Positions 26,081-35,630 are shown, numbered from the stretch's first letter. The stretch: 64,000 nt of DNA from Gordonia alkanivorans NBRC 16433 (GCF_000225505.1 NZ_BACI01000120.1:1-64000); one strand, 5' to 3'. Notes: a model not told the origin generated them from the sequence alone. Made by a program: numbers and translations.

Positions 26081-27642
26081 CGCAGGCCTCGCACGAATCG
26101 CTCCGTTCGGTCCATCGCGCTGACGAGGTCATTCTTCTGCACTCCAGGACTGGCGCGCAGCCACGCACCGTCAAGGCAGTAGGCGAGTATCCCAGGGTAG
26201 AAGGCGACGCGTTCGCGACGAAGCAGTCGGCGGAAGAGAAGATAGTCCGGACCGGCCGAACCGGGAGCGAAGGTGACATTGAACGAACAGAGAGGCGCGA
26301 AGACCTGCTCGCTGAACGAATGGGCGCGGTCGACGGTGAAGTTGCGAAGCGCGAGCAACTCCCTCTCGCGAGCTTCGCGCTCGATCCGGTAGGAGGCATA
26401 GGCATTCACGAGATCACGGGCACACGGCTCATACTCTGCGAGTTCGGCCAACTCGTGCGGTCCCGGTTCCATGAGGTCGCGGATCTCCCAGAGCTCAAAG
26501 CGAGCGAGCACTTCCGTCAGCAAATAGAAGAGCGATGGAGGCGAACCATACGCGGTCGACGCCAGCTCGTAGAACTCACTCACTATCTCCTCGTGCGCGA
26601 GTATCCAACCGACCTTTAGGCCGGGCGCCCCGTGTGATTTCGACAGACTTCTCACGCGAACAAGATTGGGGTGCAACGACCGGAGCCCCTCGGCTCGCGG
26701 TCCGAGACAATCGTGCGAGTCGTCGAGGATCACGACCGTCGAATCGGTCACTGTGCGCAGAAGTCGATCGAGCTCGTTGACGTCGACGCGGGCGCCCGTG
26801 GGGTTCGTCACCGTCTGGATGAAGACCAGCGGCGTGTCGGTACGGATCGCATCGAGGAGGGGGCGGAGCGGAGTCCGCTGGCCTTCGCACGCGAGCGGCA
26901 CCAGCTCTGTCGGGAAGCGCTGTCCTATCGATCGGACGAGCGGAGGGTAGTTCGGGAGGCCGACAACGGCGGTCCCCGATCTGCGGTTCCGGTTCCGGCG
27001 AGCGAGTAGCTCGACGAGAGATCCGACCGCAGCAGTTCCCCCGAACGTGACGGCAACGTTTGTGGCGTCGTAGTTGGTGCGGCCCTCACGCGCATTCTCC
27101 ATCTCAGCGATTGCGCTCCTGGTCGCGTCCCGTCCTAAAGAGTCCGAGTATCCGTACCACCCACGCTCGAGCGCGTAATGCACGCACGCTCTCAGCGCAG
27201 ATGGGAGACCGAATCGCTCCTCTTCGACGGAGCCTGTCGACAGGAGAATATTGTCCTCTCGCTCCAGACGCCCGTAAAGATCGTCGCGAAAAAAGAAGTT
27301 GAATAGCTCCTTGATGAATACTGGTGTCGCCTGGTTCTGCAGCACATCGATAGACGAGACTTCGCGCCGCCGACGGCTCTCTCGCCAATGGTCAGCGAGT
27401 TCGGGTCTCGCGCAGTCGTGCCCGAGGTCGTGTTCGACACGGGCGAGGTAGAGCGTTAGCAGCTCCATAGGATCATCCGGACGATTCGCGCGTGCGAATA
27501 CCTCAAGCAGGCCCTCGTCCACTTCGGTGCTAAGGCATGCCGACGTTGCTGGTCGCGGCGTGGTCATCCGATCGGGCAAAACGGCGAATGGAGTGACCCC
27601 GGGCCAGCCTGCAAACAATCGCTCCTCCGCATTTAGCGCCAT
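26077..27642 (-). CDS. Class I/II PLP-dependent aminotransferase
   Basis: This 521-residue fold-type I PLP enzyme has a cofactor-contact region YGYSDSLGRDATRSAI, then TNPTGARVDVNEL (substrate/PLP), VILDDSHDC (PLP aspartate), and the Schiff-base lysine in SLSKSHGAPGLKVGW. About 110 extra N-terminal residues precede the catalytic domain, and a helical insert of roughly 80 residues follows the lysine region. This is longer than ordinary aspartate-type aminotransferases. It is coupled to the hydrolase gene by an overlap. Its role in the operon is probably amination of a keto intermediate, or decarboxylation. Confidence 0.85.
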   Translation of the reverse strand: MALNAEERLFAGWPGVTPFAVLPDRMTTPRPATSACLSTEVDEGLLEVFARANRPDDPMELLTLYLARVEHDLGHDCARPELADHWRESRRRREVSSIDVLQNQATPVFIKELFNFFFRDDLYGRLEREDNILLSTGSVEEERFGLPSALRACVHYALERGWYGYSDSLGRDATRSAIAEMENAREGRTNYDATNVAVTFGGTAAVGSLVELLARRNRNRRSGTAVVGLPNYPPLVRSIGQRFPTELVPLACEGQRTPLRPLLDAIRTDTPLVFIQTVTNPTGARVDVNELDRLLRTVTDSTVVILDDSHDCLGPRAEGLRSLHPNLVRVRSLSKSHGAPGLKVGWILAHEEIVSEFYELASTAYGSPPSLFYLLTEVLARFELWEIRDLMEPGPHELAELAEYEPCARDLVNAYASYRIEREARERELLALRNFTVDRAHSFSEQVFAPLCSFNVTFAPGSAGPDYLLFRRLLRRERVAFYPGILAYCLDGAWLRASPGVQKNDLVSAMDRTERFVRGLR

Positions 27643-27748
27643 GCGACGCGCCGCGCATTCGACTTGCTGCTCCCAGCGCTAGTCATGGACACATGTTAGC
27701 GGTCGCGCAGGGCAATGCTGGTCGGCTGGCGGGAATTACGAGTCAGGA

Positions 27749-28579
27749 TCATCCGACGCGCCGGACGCGCACGCGCTGCAAGTGCCGTGAGCCATGGGGC
27801 TCGCCCGCAGTGCGCGCGTGGAACACCTTCGTGTTGTCGATCGCCGCGATTACGCCCGGCCGCCACGGGATACGCCGCACAAGTCGGGTCTGGTACACGG
27901 CCTTCATCGCGGCGAGCACTGCGGCGTCGGCGGCCTCCTTTCCCGAGTCCGAGGTGAATCGATCGTCGGTAACCGACGGATCACGGAGCGCGAACACAGG
28001 GGCATCGCATTCGACGACGGGATGACTCGAGCCGACTCGTTGTGTGCTCCGCAGCGTCTCGAGCTGGACCGCCGACAGACATCGCGCGACAGCATCCATC
28101 GCAATCGCGACGGTCTGAGCGCTCGCATCGTCTTCGTTCGCGGTCAGGCATTGGAGCACGATCCACGTCGGTCGTTGGCCGCTGGGACGGTGGCTCGCCT
28201 CCGTATGCGCGAACAGCTCACGCGGAGAGAAGGGCTGGAGCTCGAAGTCGCCAGCGTCCTCGGTCGACCGCAAGTTGAGGACGTACTCGTTCTCACAAAA
28301 CGACGTGACGGCTGGATCGCGCTCCGCGAGGACCGTGCCCATCCGCCACCCGAGCTGCACGAGTGCGTCTGCCGTGAGCGGGCGGCCGATGTCGAGCACC
28401 GCCACGCCCTGCTCGCTTGATCGCGAGGTCAACCGCGCGGCCAGCGCATCGAGCGAGTCGGTGCCATACGGCGCGGGCTCGAGGCCGAAAGCGGGCCAGA
28501 GCACATGCGCACTAAGCACAGCCGCCCGCGCGGCGCACAAGTCTTTCCAGTAGGGCTTCAGGTTCTGACTTCCTCTCAA
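27749..28579 (-). CDS. TauD/clavaminate-synthase-like Fe(II)/2-oxoglutarate oxygenase
   Basis: This protein has about 276 residues. The iron ligands can be placed as the HxE in FAHTEASHRPS and the distal histidine in IDNTKVFHARTAGEP. The arginine that would bind 2-oxoglutarate follows in SRHLQRVRV. An HxE rather than HxD triad is seen in amino-acid hydroxylases of the clavaminate synthase/VioC/AsnO group. It is the first gene of the seven-gene operon, 106 bases before the aminotransferase. The TTG start at 28577-28579 has no clear ribosome-binding site, and a GTG about 60 bases downstream is an alternative. An amino-acid substrate is likely but unproven. Confidence 0.75.
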   Translation of the reverse strand: MRGSQNLKPYWKDLCAARAAVLSAHVLWPAFGLEPAPYGTDSLDALAARLTSRSSEQGVAVLDIGRPLTADALVQLGWRMGTVLAERDPAVTSFCENEYVLNLRSTEDAGDFELQPFSPRELFAHTEASHRPSGQRPTWIVLQCLTANEDDASAQTVAIAMDAVARCLSAVQLETLRSTQRVGSSHPVVECDAPVFALRDPSVTDDRFTSDSGKEAADAAVLAAMKAVYQTRLVRRIPWRPGVIAAIDNTKVFHARTAGEPHGSRHLQRVRVRRVG

Positions 28580-28826
28580 TCAGGAGGTCGGCTGGCACTA
28601 CGAGTCGCGCGGAATCCCTACAACAGAATAGCGAGCGCGGGGGGGGATTGGCGATCTCTAGTCAGTCCCGAACTAGCCGGCTTGTGCCCGGGCGCGACAC
28701 CCGCTGGGCCTCGCCGAAGGAAGGCTGGCTGGGCCGCCTTCGGTTCCGGTCATATTTCTTGATGCTCCGAAGGCACTGGAGCCTTAAGGTTCTCGGCCCG
28801 GCGCGGCTTGCGCTACTCGATCACAA

Positions 28827-29792
28827 TCAGCGAGGTGGTGTGAAATCCCGCGGCCACTGCACACGGTCCACCCTTGTCGCTGTAGTCAAGTTCGCGTGAG
28901 ATAGGTCGGCGCCAGTCAAGTTCGCGCCAGTCAAGTTCGCGCCGTCCAAATTTGCCCCGGTCAAATCTGCGTTTGTGAGGTCCGCGTCGGTCAAGTCGAC
29001 GGAAAACAGCCACGCCATAGTCAACTGAGCGCCGCGCAAACCTGCATTGGCCATTTTTGCGCCCGCCAGATTCGCGCCATGCAAGTTTGACCAGGTCAAG
29101 TCGGTGTTGGCCAAGTTCGCACTAGTCATCTCCGCGTAGGACAGTTCCACCCGTGTCAAGTTCGCGCCAGTAAGGTCCACGCTGACCAAGTTCGCGCGAG
29201 CGAGGTTAATGCGCCGCATCGTTGCATTAATGAGCGGTGCGTACGACAGGCAGATGCCAGAAAGATCGGGAACGTACGATTCGTCGGCGCCTCTGCGACC
29301 CAGAACTTCTACCGCTGTAAACAGGTCAAAGTCGAGCGGCGTCTGTGGGGCGGGTGGTGGAGACTGCGGCCGACGACTATCACATCCGACGGAAGTCAAT
29401 GTGAATCGGCTGCGGACATAGGCTGCGATGACCTCGTACGCTGGCAAGTAATACGTGGTCGACTCAGTACCGAGTTGCTCAAGTGCGTAGATGCCGCCGA
29501 GGCGAGTCTCGAGTGTGTCGCTGCCAAGTTGGCCAACAGCGGCGGTGTAACGGTCACTCTGTTGCCCTTTGCGAGCGAGGTCACGATCACTCGCAGCACC
29601 GCAGGAAGTAAACGTCGAGGCCACCACGACGATTATGACCGACAGTACAAGCCCACCGACCGAAACTATTGCCGGCCAATCGAGATTTCGGTTCTCGGAG
29701 TTTGGGACCGCCGGCGAGTCCTGCGGTCTGATCGAACGGCTTGTCCTTCGGGACGTCGGTGGCCTTGCTGGCGAGCGGCGGGATTTTTTCAT
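28827..29792 (-). CDS. Membrane-anchored pentapeptide-repeat protein
   Basis: In this 321-residue protein a basic, Ser/Arg-rich N-terminal tail is followed by one transmembrane helix (about 40-61) and then a soluble domain. From about residue 165 to 305 it has consecutive A(D/N)Lxx pentapeptides (for example LTGANLTRVELSYAEMTSAN), which build a right-handed quadrilateral beta helix. No gyrase-protecting function can be claimed from the repeat alone. The start ATG has AAAGGGG at good spacing. It stands apart from the operon downstream (247-base gap) and from dnaB upstream. Confidence 0.85.
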   Translation of the reverse strand: MKKSRRSPARPPTSRRTSRSIRPQDSPAVPNSENRNLDWPAIVSVGGLVLSVIIVVVASTFTSCGAASDRDLARKGQQSDRYTAAVGQLGSDTLETRLGGIYALEQLGTESTTYYLPAYEVIAAYVRSRFTLTSVGCDSRRPQSPPPAPQTPLDFDLFTAVEVLGRRGADESYVPDLSGICLSYAPLINATMRRINLARANLVSVDLTGANLTRVELSYAEMTSANLANTDLTWSNLHGANLAGAKMANAGLRGAQLTMAWLFSVDLTDADLTNADLTGANLDGANLTGANLTGADLSHANLTTATRVDRVQWPRDFTPPR

Positions 29793-30211
29793 CGAAACCC
29801 CTTTGGTCTGTTGATTTCGCGACAGCTATCGGAGAATCATGTCAGATTGGATCTCATTGATTGTCTACCCGCTTTGCCAATGCTCGCTCGCGTTTGGGCG
29901 CCGTACCGGGATCGAGGCGACCGGGCCACACAGACCGGATCATCGCGGTTTGTTGTTATTCGTCAGACAGTCCCCGCCAATCGCGAAGCACAGAGACTTA
30001 GGATCGGCTGGACGCCGATACCGACAGCGTGCTGATATAGGGATGCGAGCGAAAGATGCCGCGAAAACTAGCAGGAAATCGATCAGATTCGCACGTCTCG
30101 GTCCAGAACACACTGAGGTCTTCCCTGGTCAAGGCGACTCGAGCAGACGGCGAGCTTGTTAAACAAGGCATGCACCTTTGTTAATCTTCGCTGCATCTCG
30201 ACACACTCCAA
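29793..30211. other. Intergenic region downstream of dnaB
   Basis: About 420 bases between the pentapeptide gene and the end of dnaB show no convincing gene on either strand. The region includes the promoter of the pentapeptide gene and, near its right side, an imperfect hairpin that may end dnaB transcription. It marks the change from conserved core DNA to the left accessory region. Confidence 0.4.
30159..30184 (-). terminator. Possible dnaB terminator hairpin
   Basis: Two 10-base arms (30159-30168 and 30175-30184) pair except at two central positions around a 6-base loop, 28 bases after the dnaB stop. The stem is AT-rich for this genome and lacks a long T run, so the call is weak. Confidence 0.35.
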
Positions 30212-32464
30212 CTAACCCCGCGCCATGTCCACGAACCGGCTGAGGTGTAGCTGGTGCGCGACGGTGATGGTGGCGGTGGGGCCGTTACGGTGCTTGCCGA
30301 CGATGATGTCGGCCTCACCGGCGCGCGGGTCGTCGCGCTCGATCGAGTCGGGGCGGTGTAGCAGGATGACCATGTCGGCGTCCTGCTCCAGCGAACCGGA
30401 CTCACGGAGGTCCGACACCTGTGGCTTCTTGTCGGTACGTTGCTCGGGACCACGGTTCAGCTGGCTGATCGCGATCACCGGGACCTCGAGTTCCTTGGCC
30501 AGCAGCTTGAGCTGACGCGAGAACTCCGAGACCTCTTGCTGTCGGGACTCGACCTTCTTGCCCGACGTCATCAGCTGCATGTAGTCCACCGCAACGACTT
30601 TCAGGTCGTGGCGCTGCTTGAGACGACGCGCTTTGGCGCGGATCTCCATCATCGTGAGGTTCGGCGAGTCGTCGATGAAGAACGGCGCATCCGAGATCTC
30701 ACCCATTCGGCGGGCCAGACGCGTCCAGTCGTCGTCGCTCATGGTGCCGGCACGCATGTCGGCGAGTTTGACCTTGGCCTCTGCCGAGAGCAGTCGCATG
30801 ACGATCTCGGTTTTGCTCATCTCCAGCGAGAACATGGCCGCGGTGAGGCCGTGTCCGATCGCCGCCGAGCGCAGGAAGTCCATTGCCAGCGTCGAGTTGT
30901 GTGTCGGGACCATCGCCTCGCCGGCGAGGTAGAGGTGCTCGTCGTTGTCGACCTCGACGCAGCGCACCGGCACCGAGTCCACCGGACGCACCGCGACGAC
31001 GCGGCGGACGCCGGCCTTGCGTCGGAGCTCCTTGTGTCGAATTGCCTTGTGGTGGACGGTGAACACGTCTTCGTCGGCGTCGACGCGCAGCCAGCCGGTG
31101 GCCGACCGCTTGTAGTTGAAGCCCAGGCCGGCCACGAGATCGGCGACGACCGCGGTCATGTGCCGGGTCGCGGCGGGCACGGTGATCCAACCGTCGTCGT
31201 CGACGGTGGCGCGGGCATCGAGCAGACCGGCCAGCAACGCCCGACGCTGCGCGATCGAACCGCGCAGGTACTCGTAGGGGATCCGTCCGCCGAGGTCGGC
31301 CATCAGCGTCATCACGTCGACGGGCCCCTCGGCGTCGATGCGCATGCTGATCTCGGGGTCGTCGAATGCCATCCCCGCCAGCGCCGCGACGGTGTACGGA
31401 CCGTAGGCAAATCGCTTGCGCGGCAACTCGAGTGGCGCGGTGTTGCGGATGACCGCACACCCCACGTGCGCACGCAGGCCCGCCGTTGTGACGACCTGGC
31501 GCTCACCGTCGATCTCGGCCGCCCACTGGTGCTGCTCGTCGGCGACCAACACCGCGCCGTCGTTGAACTCGACCTCGTAGCAGGGACGTTCGGTCATCAC
31601 GTCGGTCGCGGCGACCACCTTGGTGGGCCGGCCGTGCGCGTCGAGCAGCTTGTCGCCCACCCCGACCTTGCCCATCGTCGTCCAGCCGGTGGGCGTGGGC
31701 AGCGGGGTGTCGAGGGCGAGCGCTTTGCCGACGCCGGGTCGCGCGGCCACGATGATCATCTGGCCCGGGTGGAGACCGTTGGTCAGCTTGTCGAAGTCCG
31801 CGAAGCCGGTCGGCACGCCCAACGAGATGCCGCCGCGCGAGGCGATGGAGTCGATCTCGTCCATCGTCGGCTGCAGCAGTTCTTCGAGGGGAAGGTAGTC
31901 CTCGGCCTGACGGCGTTCGGTGACCTCGTAGACCTCTGCTTGTGCGCGGTCGACGACCTCGGCCACGTCCTGGCCGTCGTTGCCCGCGTAGCCGTACTGC
32001 ACGATGCGGGTACCGGCGGTGACCAGACGGCGCAGGATGGCCTTCTCGGCCACGATCTCGGCGTAGTAGCCGGCGTTTGCGGCCGTGGGCACCGTCGAGA
32101 TCAGCGTGTGCAGATACGGTGCGCCACCGATGCGTTTGAGTTCGCCCGACCGCTCGAGTTCTGCGGCGACGGTGACCGCATCGGCGGGTTCGCCCTTGCT
32201 GTAGAGGCTAAGGATCGCCTCGAACACCGCCTGGTGAGCGGGCCGATAGAAGTCGGCCGTCCGGATCTTCTCGACGACGTCGGCGACCGCGTCTTTGGAC
32301 AGCAACATGCCGCCGAGCACGGATTGCTCGGCAGCGAGATCCTGTGGGGGTTGCCTACCGAAGTCCTCGGTGGGCGGTGCATCGTCCGCACCTCGACCCC
32401 GACCTCGTTCTTTATCCCGATCGCCGGCGGCAGGACCGTGCCCGCGGTCATCCACAACAGCCAC
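30212..32464 (-). CDS. dnaB: Replicative DNA helicase DnaB interrupted by an intein
   Basis: The 750 codons encode a DnaB helicase of 474 residues plus an in-frame intein of 276 residues. The N-terminal DnaB domain (about 37-200) contains the usual AAEQSVLGGMLL block. The RecA-like C-terminal domain starts near 215, and its Walker A is split: ARPGVGK before the intein and STLAMDF after it. Later motifs include VVAVDYMQLM (Walker B), the ISQLNRGPEQR arginine-finger region and a DADMVILLHR block. DnaB unwinds DNA at replication forks and is essential, so the intein must splice. Gene order with rplI, rpsR, ssb and rpsF matches mycobacteria. Confidence 0.97.
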   Translation of the reverse strand: MAVVDDRGHGPAAGDRDKERGRGRGADDAPPTEDFGRQPPQDLAAEQSVLGGMLLSKDAVADVVEKIRTADFYRPAHQAVFEAILSLYSKGEPADAVTVAAELERSGELKRIGGAPYLHTLISTVPTAANAGYYAEIVAEKAILRRLVTAGTRIVQYGYAGNDGQDVAEVVDRAQAEVYEVTERRQAEDYLPLEELLQPTMDEIDSIASRGGISLGVPTGFADFDKLTNGLHPGQMIIVAARPGVGKALALDTPLPTPTGWTTMGKVGVGDKLLDAHGRPTKVVAATDVMTERPCYEVEFNDGAVLVADEQHQWAAEIDGERQVVTTAGLRAHVGCAVIRNTAPLELPRKRFAYGPYTVAALAGMAFDDPEISMRIDAEGPVDVMTLMADLGGRIPYEYLRGSIAQRRALLAGLLDARATVDDDGWITVPAATRHMTAVVADLVAGLGFNYKRSATGWLRVDADEDVFTVHHKAIRHKELRRKAGVRRVVAVRPVDSVPVRCVEVDNDEHLYLAGEAMVPTHNSTLAMDFLRSAAIGHGLTAAMFSLEMSKTEIVMRLLSAEAKVKLADMRAGTMSDDDWTRLARRMGEISDAPFFIDDSPNLTMMEIRAKARRLKQRHDLKVVAVDYMQLMTSGKKVESRQQEVSEFSRQLKLLAKELEVPVIAISQLNRGPEQRTDKKPQVSDLRESGSLEQDADMVILLHRPDSIERDDPRAGEADIIVGKHRNGPTATITVAHQLHLSRFVDMARG
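30896..31723 (-). other. Class 3-type intein in the Walker A motif of DnaB
   Basis: The intein spans residues 248-523 of the DnaB precursor. It begins with Ala (ALALDTPLPTPTGW) instead of Cys or Ser and ends VPTHN, followed by the extein Ser. Three residues fit the W-C-T set of class 3 inteins: Trp in DEQHQWAA, Cys in VPVRCVEVD and Thr in VPTHN. In that class the internal Cys replaces residue 1 as first nucleophile. The middle section holds one recognisable endonuclease-like stretch (RRALLAGLLDARATVDDDGW) in which the acidic DADG part is changed, and no second intact block. The homing endonuclease is therefore probably dead. Confidence 0.88.
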
Positions 32465-33038
32465 GTGTGTCTAACCTCTCGCATACGCTCGATCCGCTCG
32501 CCCTGACGAGTGAATCGACCTCTGTGGTGTCGGCCCCGGCAGGCCACCTCGCGAGTCTCCGGTGTCGACGTACTGCTCTGTCTCTTGCTCTGTCCGTCTC
32601 TTCCTATCGGGACGCTCCGACAACGACTGCCGCCGGGCGTGCGAAAACAGGACTGAGACCTGAGCCGTGACACTAAGACCTCCGACACGACGACTCAAAC
32701 CGGGCTGTTGATGAATCTGGGGAGGACTTGTGGACGACGTGTGAATGAGCGGGGGAGCGATTGTGCACCCGTTGTGGACAACCTGAGGAATTCGGGTGTG
32801 AACAACTCTGTTTGCCCAGGTCAGAACACCGATTAATTTCCACAATCAAGAAACTGAAAATCCTTCGACACTCTTCGGCGCGTCGTCAGTTGGGCGTGTT
32901 GCGACCGACTGTTCAAGTACGTGTGGCAAACAATTTGGTGAATTTCCCGAGTGATCTACGTAACAGCTAGTCACGACAGTGATCAGTCGTATGACTTATC
33001 GCTGGATCGACGACGACGACCCGAATCCGTGTGATGCA
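32465..33038. promoter_or_regulatory. Divergent promoter region of dnaB with DnaA-box-like sites
   Basis: Nearly 570 bases separate dnaB from the divergent secreted-protein gene. Three same-direction 9-mers resemble the actinobacterial DnaA box (TTGTCCACA, read here as its complement): one exact TGTGGACAA at 32773-32781, and two with one change each at 32729-32737 and 32797-32805. An AT-richer stretch follows at about 32820-32880. No gene is evident in the interval. The sites suggest DnaA-linked control of dnaB. Confidence 0.5.
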
Positions 33039-33704
33039 ATGTCGATCGTGTCGAGGTTGGGGTTGGGAACCGGGGTCATCCGTCGAACGGTCGGGGTGGT
33101 GGCCGCGCTGACGGTTGCGACCGGGATCGCGTTGGGTGCGCCGCCGGCGCACGCCGCGCCCGGTCCCACGATGCCCGTCGAATTCGACCTGGCGCGTTAC
33201 CAGCCGGTCGACCCGACGACCTTCCGCTCGCTCGCCTACGGGGACAACGGGCGTTCGTTCTTCACCACCGGCCGCTGGATGTGCCAGATCGGGCAGGCCT
33301 ACCGCTACGTGGGCTGTCAGGGCCGTCCCGCGACCGCCCCGCCCACCGCGACGGGCGCCGCCATCACGGCGGACCAGCAGGGCCCGTGGTGGGTCAACAG
33401 AGACCAGACGTACCGCTTCGGTTCGAAGACCGGGTTCCGGCCGCCGGTTCTGGGCGTCGGCAAGCGCGTCACCATCGCCGGGGTCACGTGCACCGTGCCG
33501 CGGCGCGACGTCGTCGCCTGCCGCACCGGCGAACGGGCGCTGATCTTCACCCCCGCGTGGCACAAGTTCTTCTTCCCGTCCTGGGACACCCTCGGACCGG
33601 GCAACAACGCCGTCGCGCACAGCGCAAACCCGGCGCCGCGATACCTGCCTCCACGGCTGCAGTATTGGAATCAGTTGCCCGCCAACCCGCCTGCGCCGAA
33701 GTAG
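33039..33704 (+). CDS. Secreted hypothetical protein
   Basis: This 221-residue protein has a classical signal peptide of about 39 residues: basic start, hydrophobic VGVVAALTVATGIALGA, and an AHA cleavage site. The mature part contains several WxxxxG and Cys pairs (WMCQIGQAYRYVGCQG; VTCTVPRRDVVACRTG), which could form disulphide bonds outside the membrane. It resembles small exported proteins common in Gordonia and relatives, but I do not recognise a named family. The ATG at 33039 was preferred over upstream starts at 32979 or 32991 because it puts the basic region at the N-terminus. It converges with rplI across a shared terminator. Confidence 0.75.
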   Translation: MSIVSRLGLGTGVIRRTVGVVAALTVATGIALGAPPAHAAPGPTMPVEFDLARYQPVDPTTFRSLAYGDNGRSFFTTGRWMCQIGQAYRYVGCQGRPATAPPTATGAAITADQQGPWWVNRDQTYRFGSKTGFRPPVLGVGKRVTIAGVTCTVPRRDVVACRTGERALIFTPAWHKFFFPSWDTLGPGNNAVAHSANPAPRYLPPRLQYWNQLPANPPAPK

Positions 33705-33720
33705 GGCGGCCGCACATACG

Positions 33721-33756
33721 ACAAGGCCGGGTGGAATCTCTTCCACCCGGCCTTGT
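33721..33756. terminator. Bidirectional terminator between the secreted-protein gene and rplI
   Basis: A perfect 16-base stem with a 4-base loop (arms 33721-33736 and 33741-33756) lies between two convergent genes. Its 3' flank continues TTTCG on the plus strand. Confidence 0.9.
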
Positions 33757-33774
33757 TTCGTGTGATGCGGTGCG

Positions 33775-34230
33775 TCAGCCTGCGGCGACGACGGCGAGCT
33801 GCACGGTTGCCGAGACCTGCGGGTGCAGGGTGACGGTGACCGGGTAGCTACCGGTGGCCTTGATGTGGCCCTTGGGCAGCACGACGGTGCGCTTGTCCAC
33901 GACGGGGCCGCCGGCGGTCTTGATGGCACCGGCGACGTCAGCCGCGGTGACCGAACCGAACAGCTTGCCCGAGTCGTGGGTCTTGACGTCCAGCGAGACT
34001 GCGTCGAGGCCCTCGAGGGCCTGCTTCAGCTCGTTGGCGTGCTCGAGACCGCGAACCTCGCGGGCCTCCTGCGCACGGCGTATGCCCTCGACCTGCTTCT
34101 CGGCGCCGCGGGTGGCCTTGATGGCCAGGCCGCGGGGCAGCAGGTAGTTGCGGCCGTAGCCGTCCTTGACCACGACGATGTCGCCGGCTTCGCCGAGGTT
34201 CTCCACGGCGGCGGTGAGGATGAGCTTCAT
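33775..34230 (-). CDS. rplI: 50S ribosomal protein bL9
   Basis: This 151-residue protein starts MKLILT, followed by the bL9 signature in [16 protein letters not shown] and the C-terminal domain ending [13 protein letters not shown]. It is the last gene of the rpsF-ssb-rpsR-rplI operon. The ATG at 34228-34230 is the family start; the frame stays open 60 bases further up but those residues do not belong to bL9. Confidence 0.97.
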   Translation of the reverse strand: MKLILTAAVENLGEAGDIVVVKDGYGRNYLLPRGLAIKATRGAEKQVEGIRRAQEAREVRGLEHANELKQALEGLDAVSLDVKTHDSGKLFGSVTAADVAGAIKTAGGPVVDKRTVVLPKGHIKATGSYPVTVTLHPQVSATVQLAVVAAG

Positions 34231-34249
34231 GTCAACTGATCCTTTCCGC

Positions 34250-34507
34250 TTATCGGCTGGTCGAGGTGAAGGGCAGCAGGGCCACCTCACGCGAGTTCTT
34301 GACAGCCACAGCGACGTCGCGCTGGTGCTGCACGCAGTTACCGGTCACGCGACGCGAGCGGATCTTGCCGCGGTCGGACAGGAAACGACGCAGAAGCGCG
34401 GTGTCCTTGTAGTCGATGTCGGCCTTCTTGTCCTTGCAGAAGCTGCACGCCTTGGTCTTGGTGACCTTTTCGACGCGAGGCTTCCGGCTGGGCTTCGCCT
34501 TTGCCAT
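34250..34507 (-). CDS. rpsR: 30S ribosomal protein bS18
   Basis: This 85-residue bS18 protein has a basic N-terminus, the CSFC pair and the conserved [19 protein letters not shown] and [12 protein letters not shown] blocks. The retained cysteines suggest the zinc-binding (C+) form. In mycobacteria C+ and C- paralogues respond differently to zinc; any C- copy would be elsewhere. It lies between ssb and rplI. Confidence 0.97.
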   Translation of the reverse strand: MAKAKPSRKPRVEKVTKTKACSFCKDKKADIDYKDTALLRRFLSDRGKIRSRRVTGNCVQHQRDVAVAVKNSREVALLPFTSTSR

Positions 34508-34572
34508 GTGTGTATTGCTCCAGTCAATGCTTCTTCGGGATCACTCACATGTGAGTGTCGTCCCGTGAGATA

Positions 34573-35100
<528 letters not shown>

Positions 35101-35216
35101 GTGTGTTTCCCCTTGGGTCGTAGGTGGGCACTCGCTGATCGACATGCACCGGGATTTTCTGGGTCAACCCTAGAACCCGGTACCGACGTCTTCAGACGTT
35201 CAAGAAACCCTGTGGA

Positions 35217-35498
35217 TTACTTCCGCAGGACCTTGGTGCGCAGAACCGACTCGTTCAGCTTCAGCTGACGGTCGAGCTCGGTGACCGTGGCGGGCTCGGC
35301 CTTGAGATCGATGACGGCGTAGATGCCCTCGTTGTGCTTCAGGATCTCGTAAGCGAGGCGGCGCTTGCCCCAGATGTCGACACCATCCACCGAACCGCCA
35401 TCCTTGCGGACAACATTGAGGAAAGTATCGAGTGAGGGTGCGACGGTGCGCTCGTCCAGATTCGGATCGAGGATGACCATCAATTCGTAGTGACGCAT
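35217..35498 (-). CDS. rpsF: 30S ribosomal protein bS6
   Basis: This 93-residue bS6 protein ([40 protein letters not shown]) has no long acidic tail. It is the first gene of the operon; AGGAGG overlaps the region just before the ATG at 35496-35498. Confidence 0.97.
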   Translation of the reverse strand: MRHYELMVILDPNLDERTVAPSLDTFLNVVRKDGGSVDGVDIWGKRRLAYEILKHNEGIYAVIDLKAEPATVTELDRQLKLNESVLRTKVLRK

Positions 35499-35630
35499 AA
35501 GACCACATCACCTCCTATGGGCTAGGTCGGCCACGGACTGTCCGTGGCAGGAGGGTCGCCTGCGTCGGCAACCGGTCCAAGATACATGACCAGGACGTTC
35601 TCCCGGAAATCCGAGGTCGTGAGCACCGGT

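Noticed and set aside
28877-29210. Short near-direct repeats (GTCAAGTTCGCGCC-like) that could be taken for a CRISPR array
   Set aside because: They are 15-base multiples and encode A(D/N)LxG pentapeptides in frame; there are no unique spacers and no cas genes.
30440-32506. A 688-codon open frame on the plus strand opposite dnaB
   Set aside because: It is the antisense shadow of dnaB in a high-GC genome; it has no domain, and the dnaB frame explains every base.
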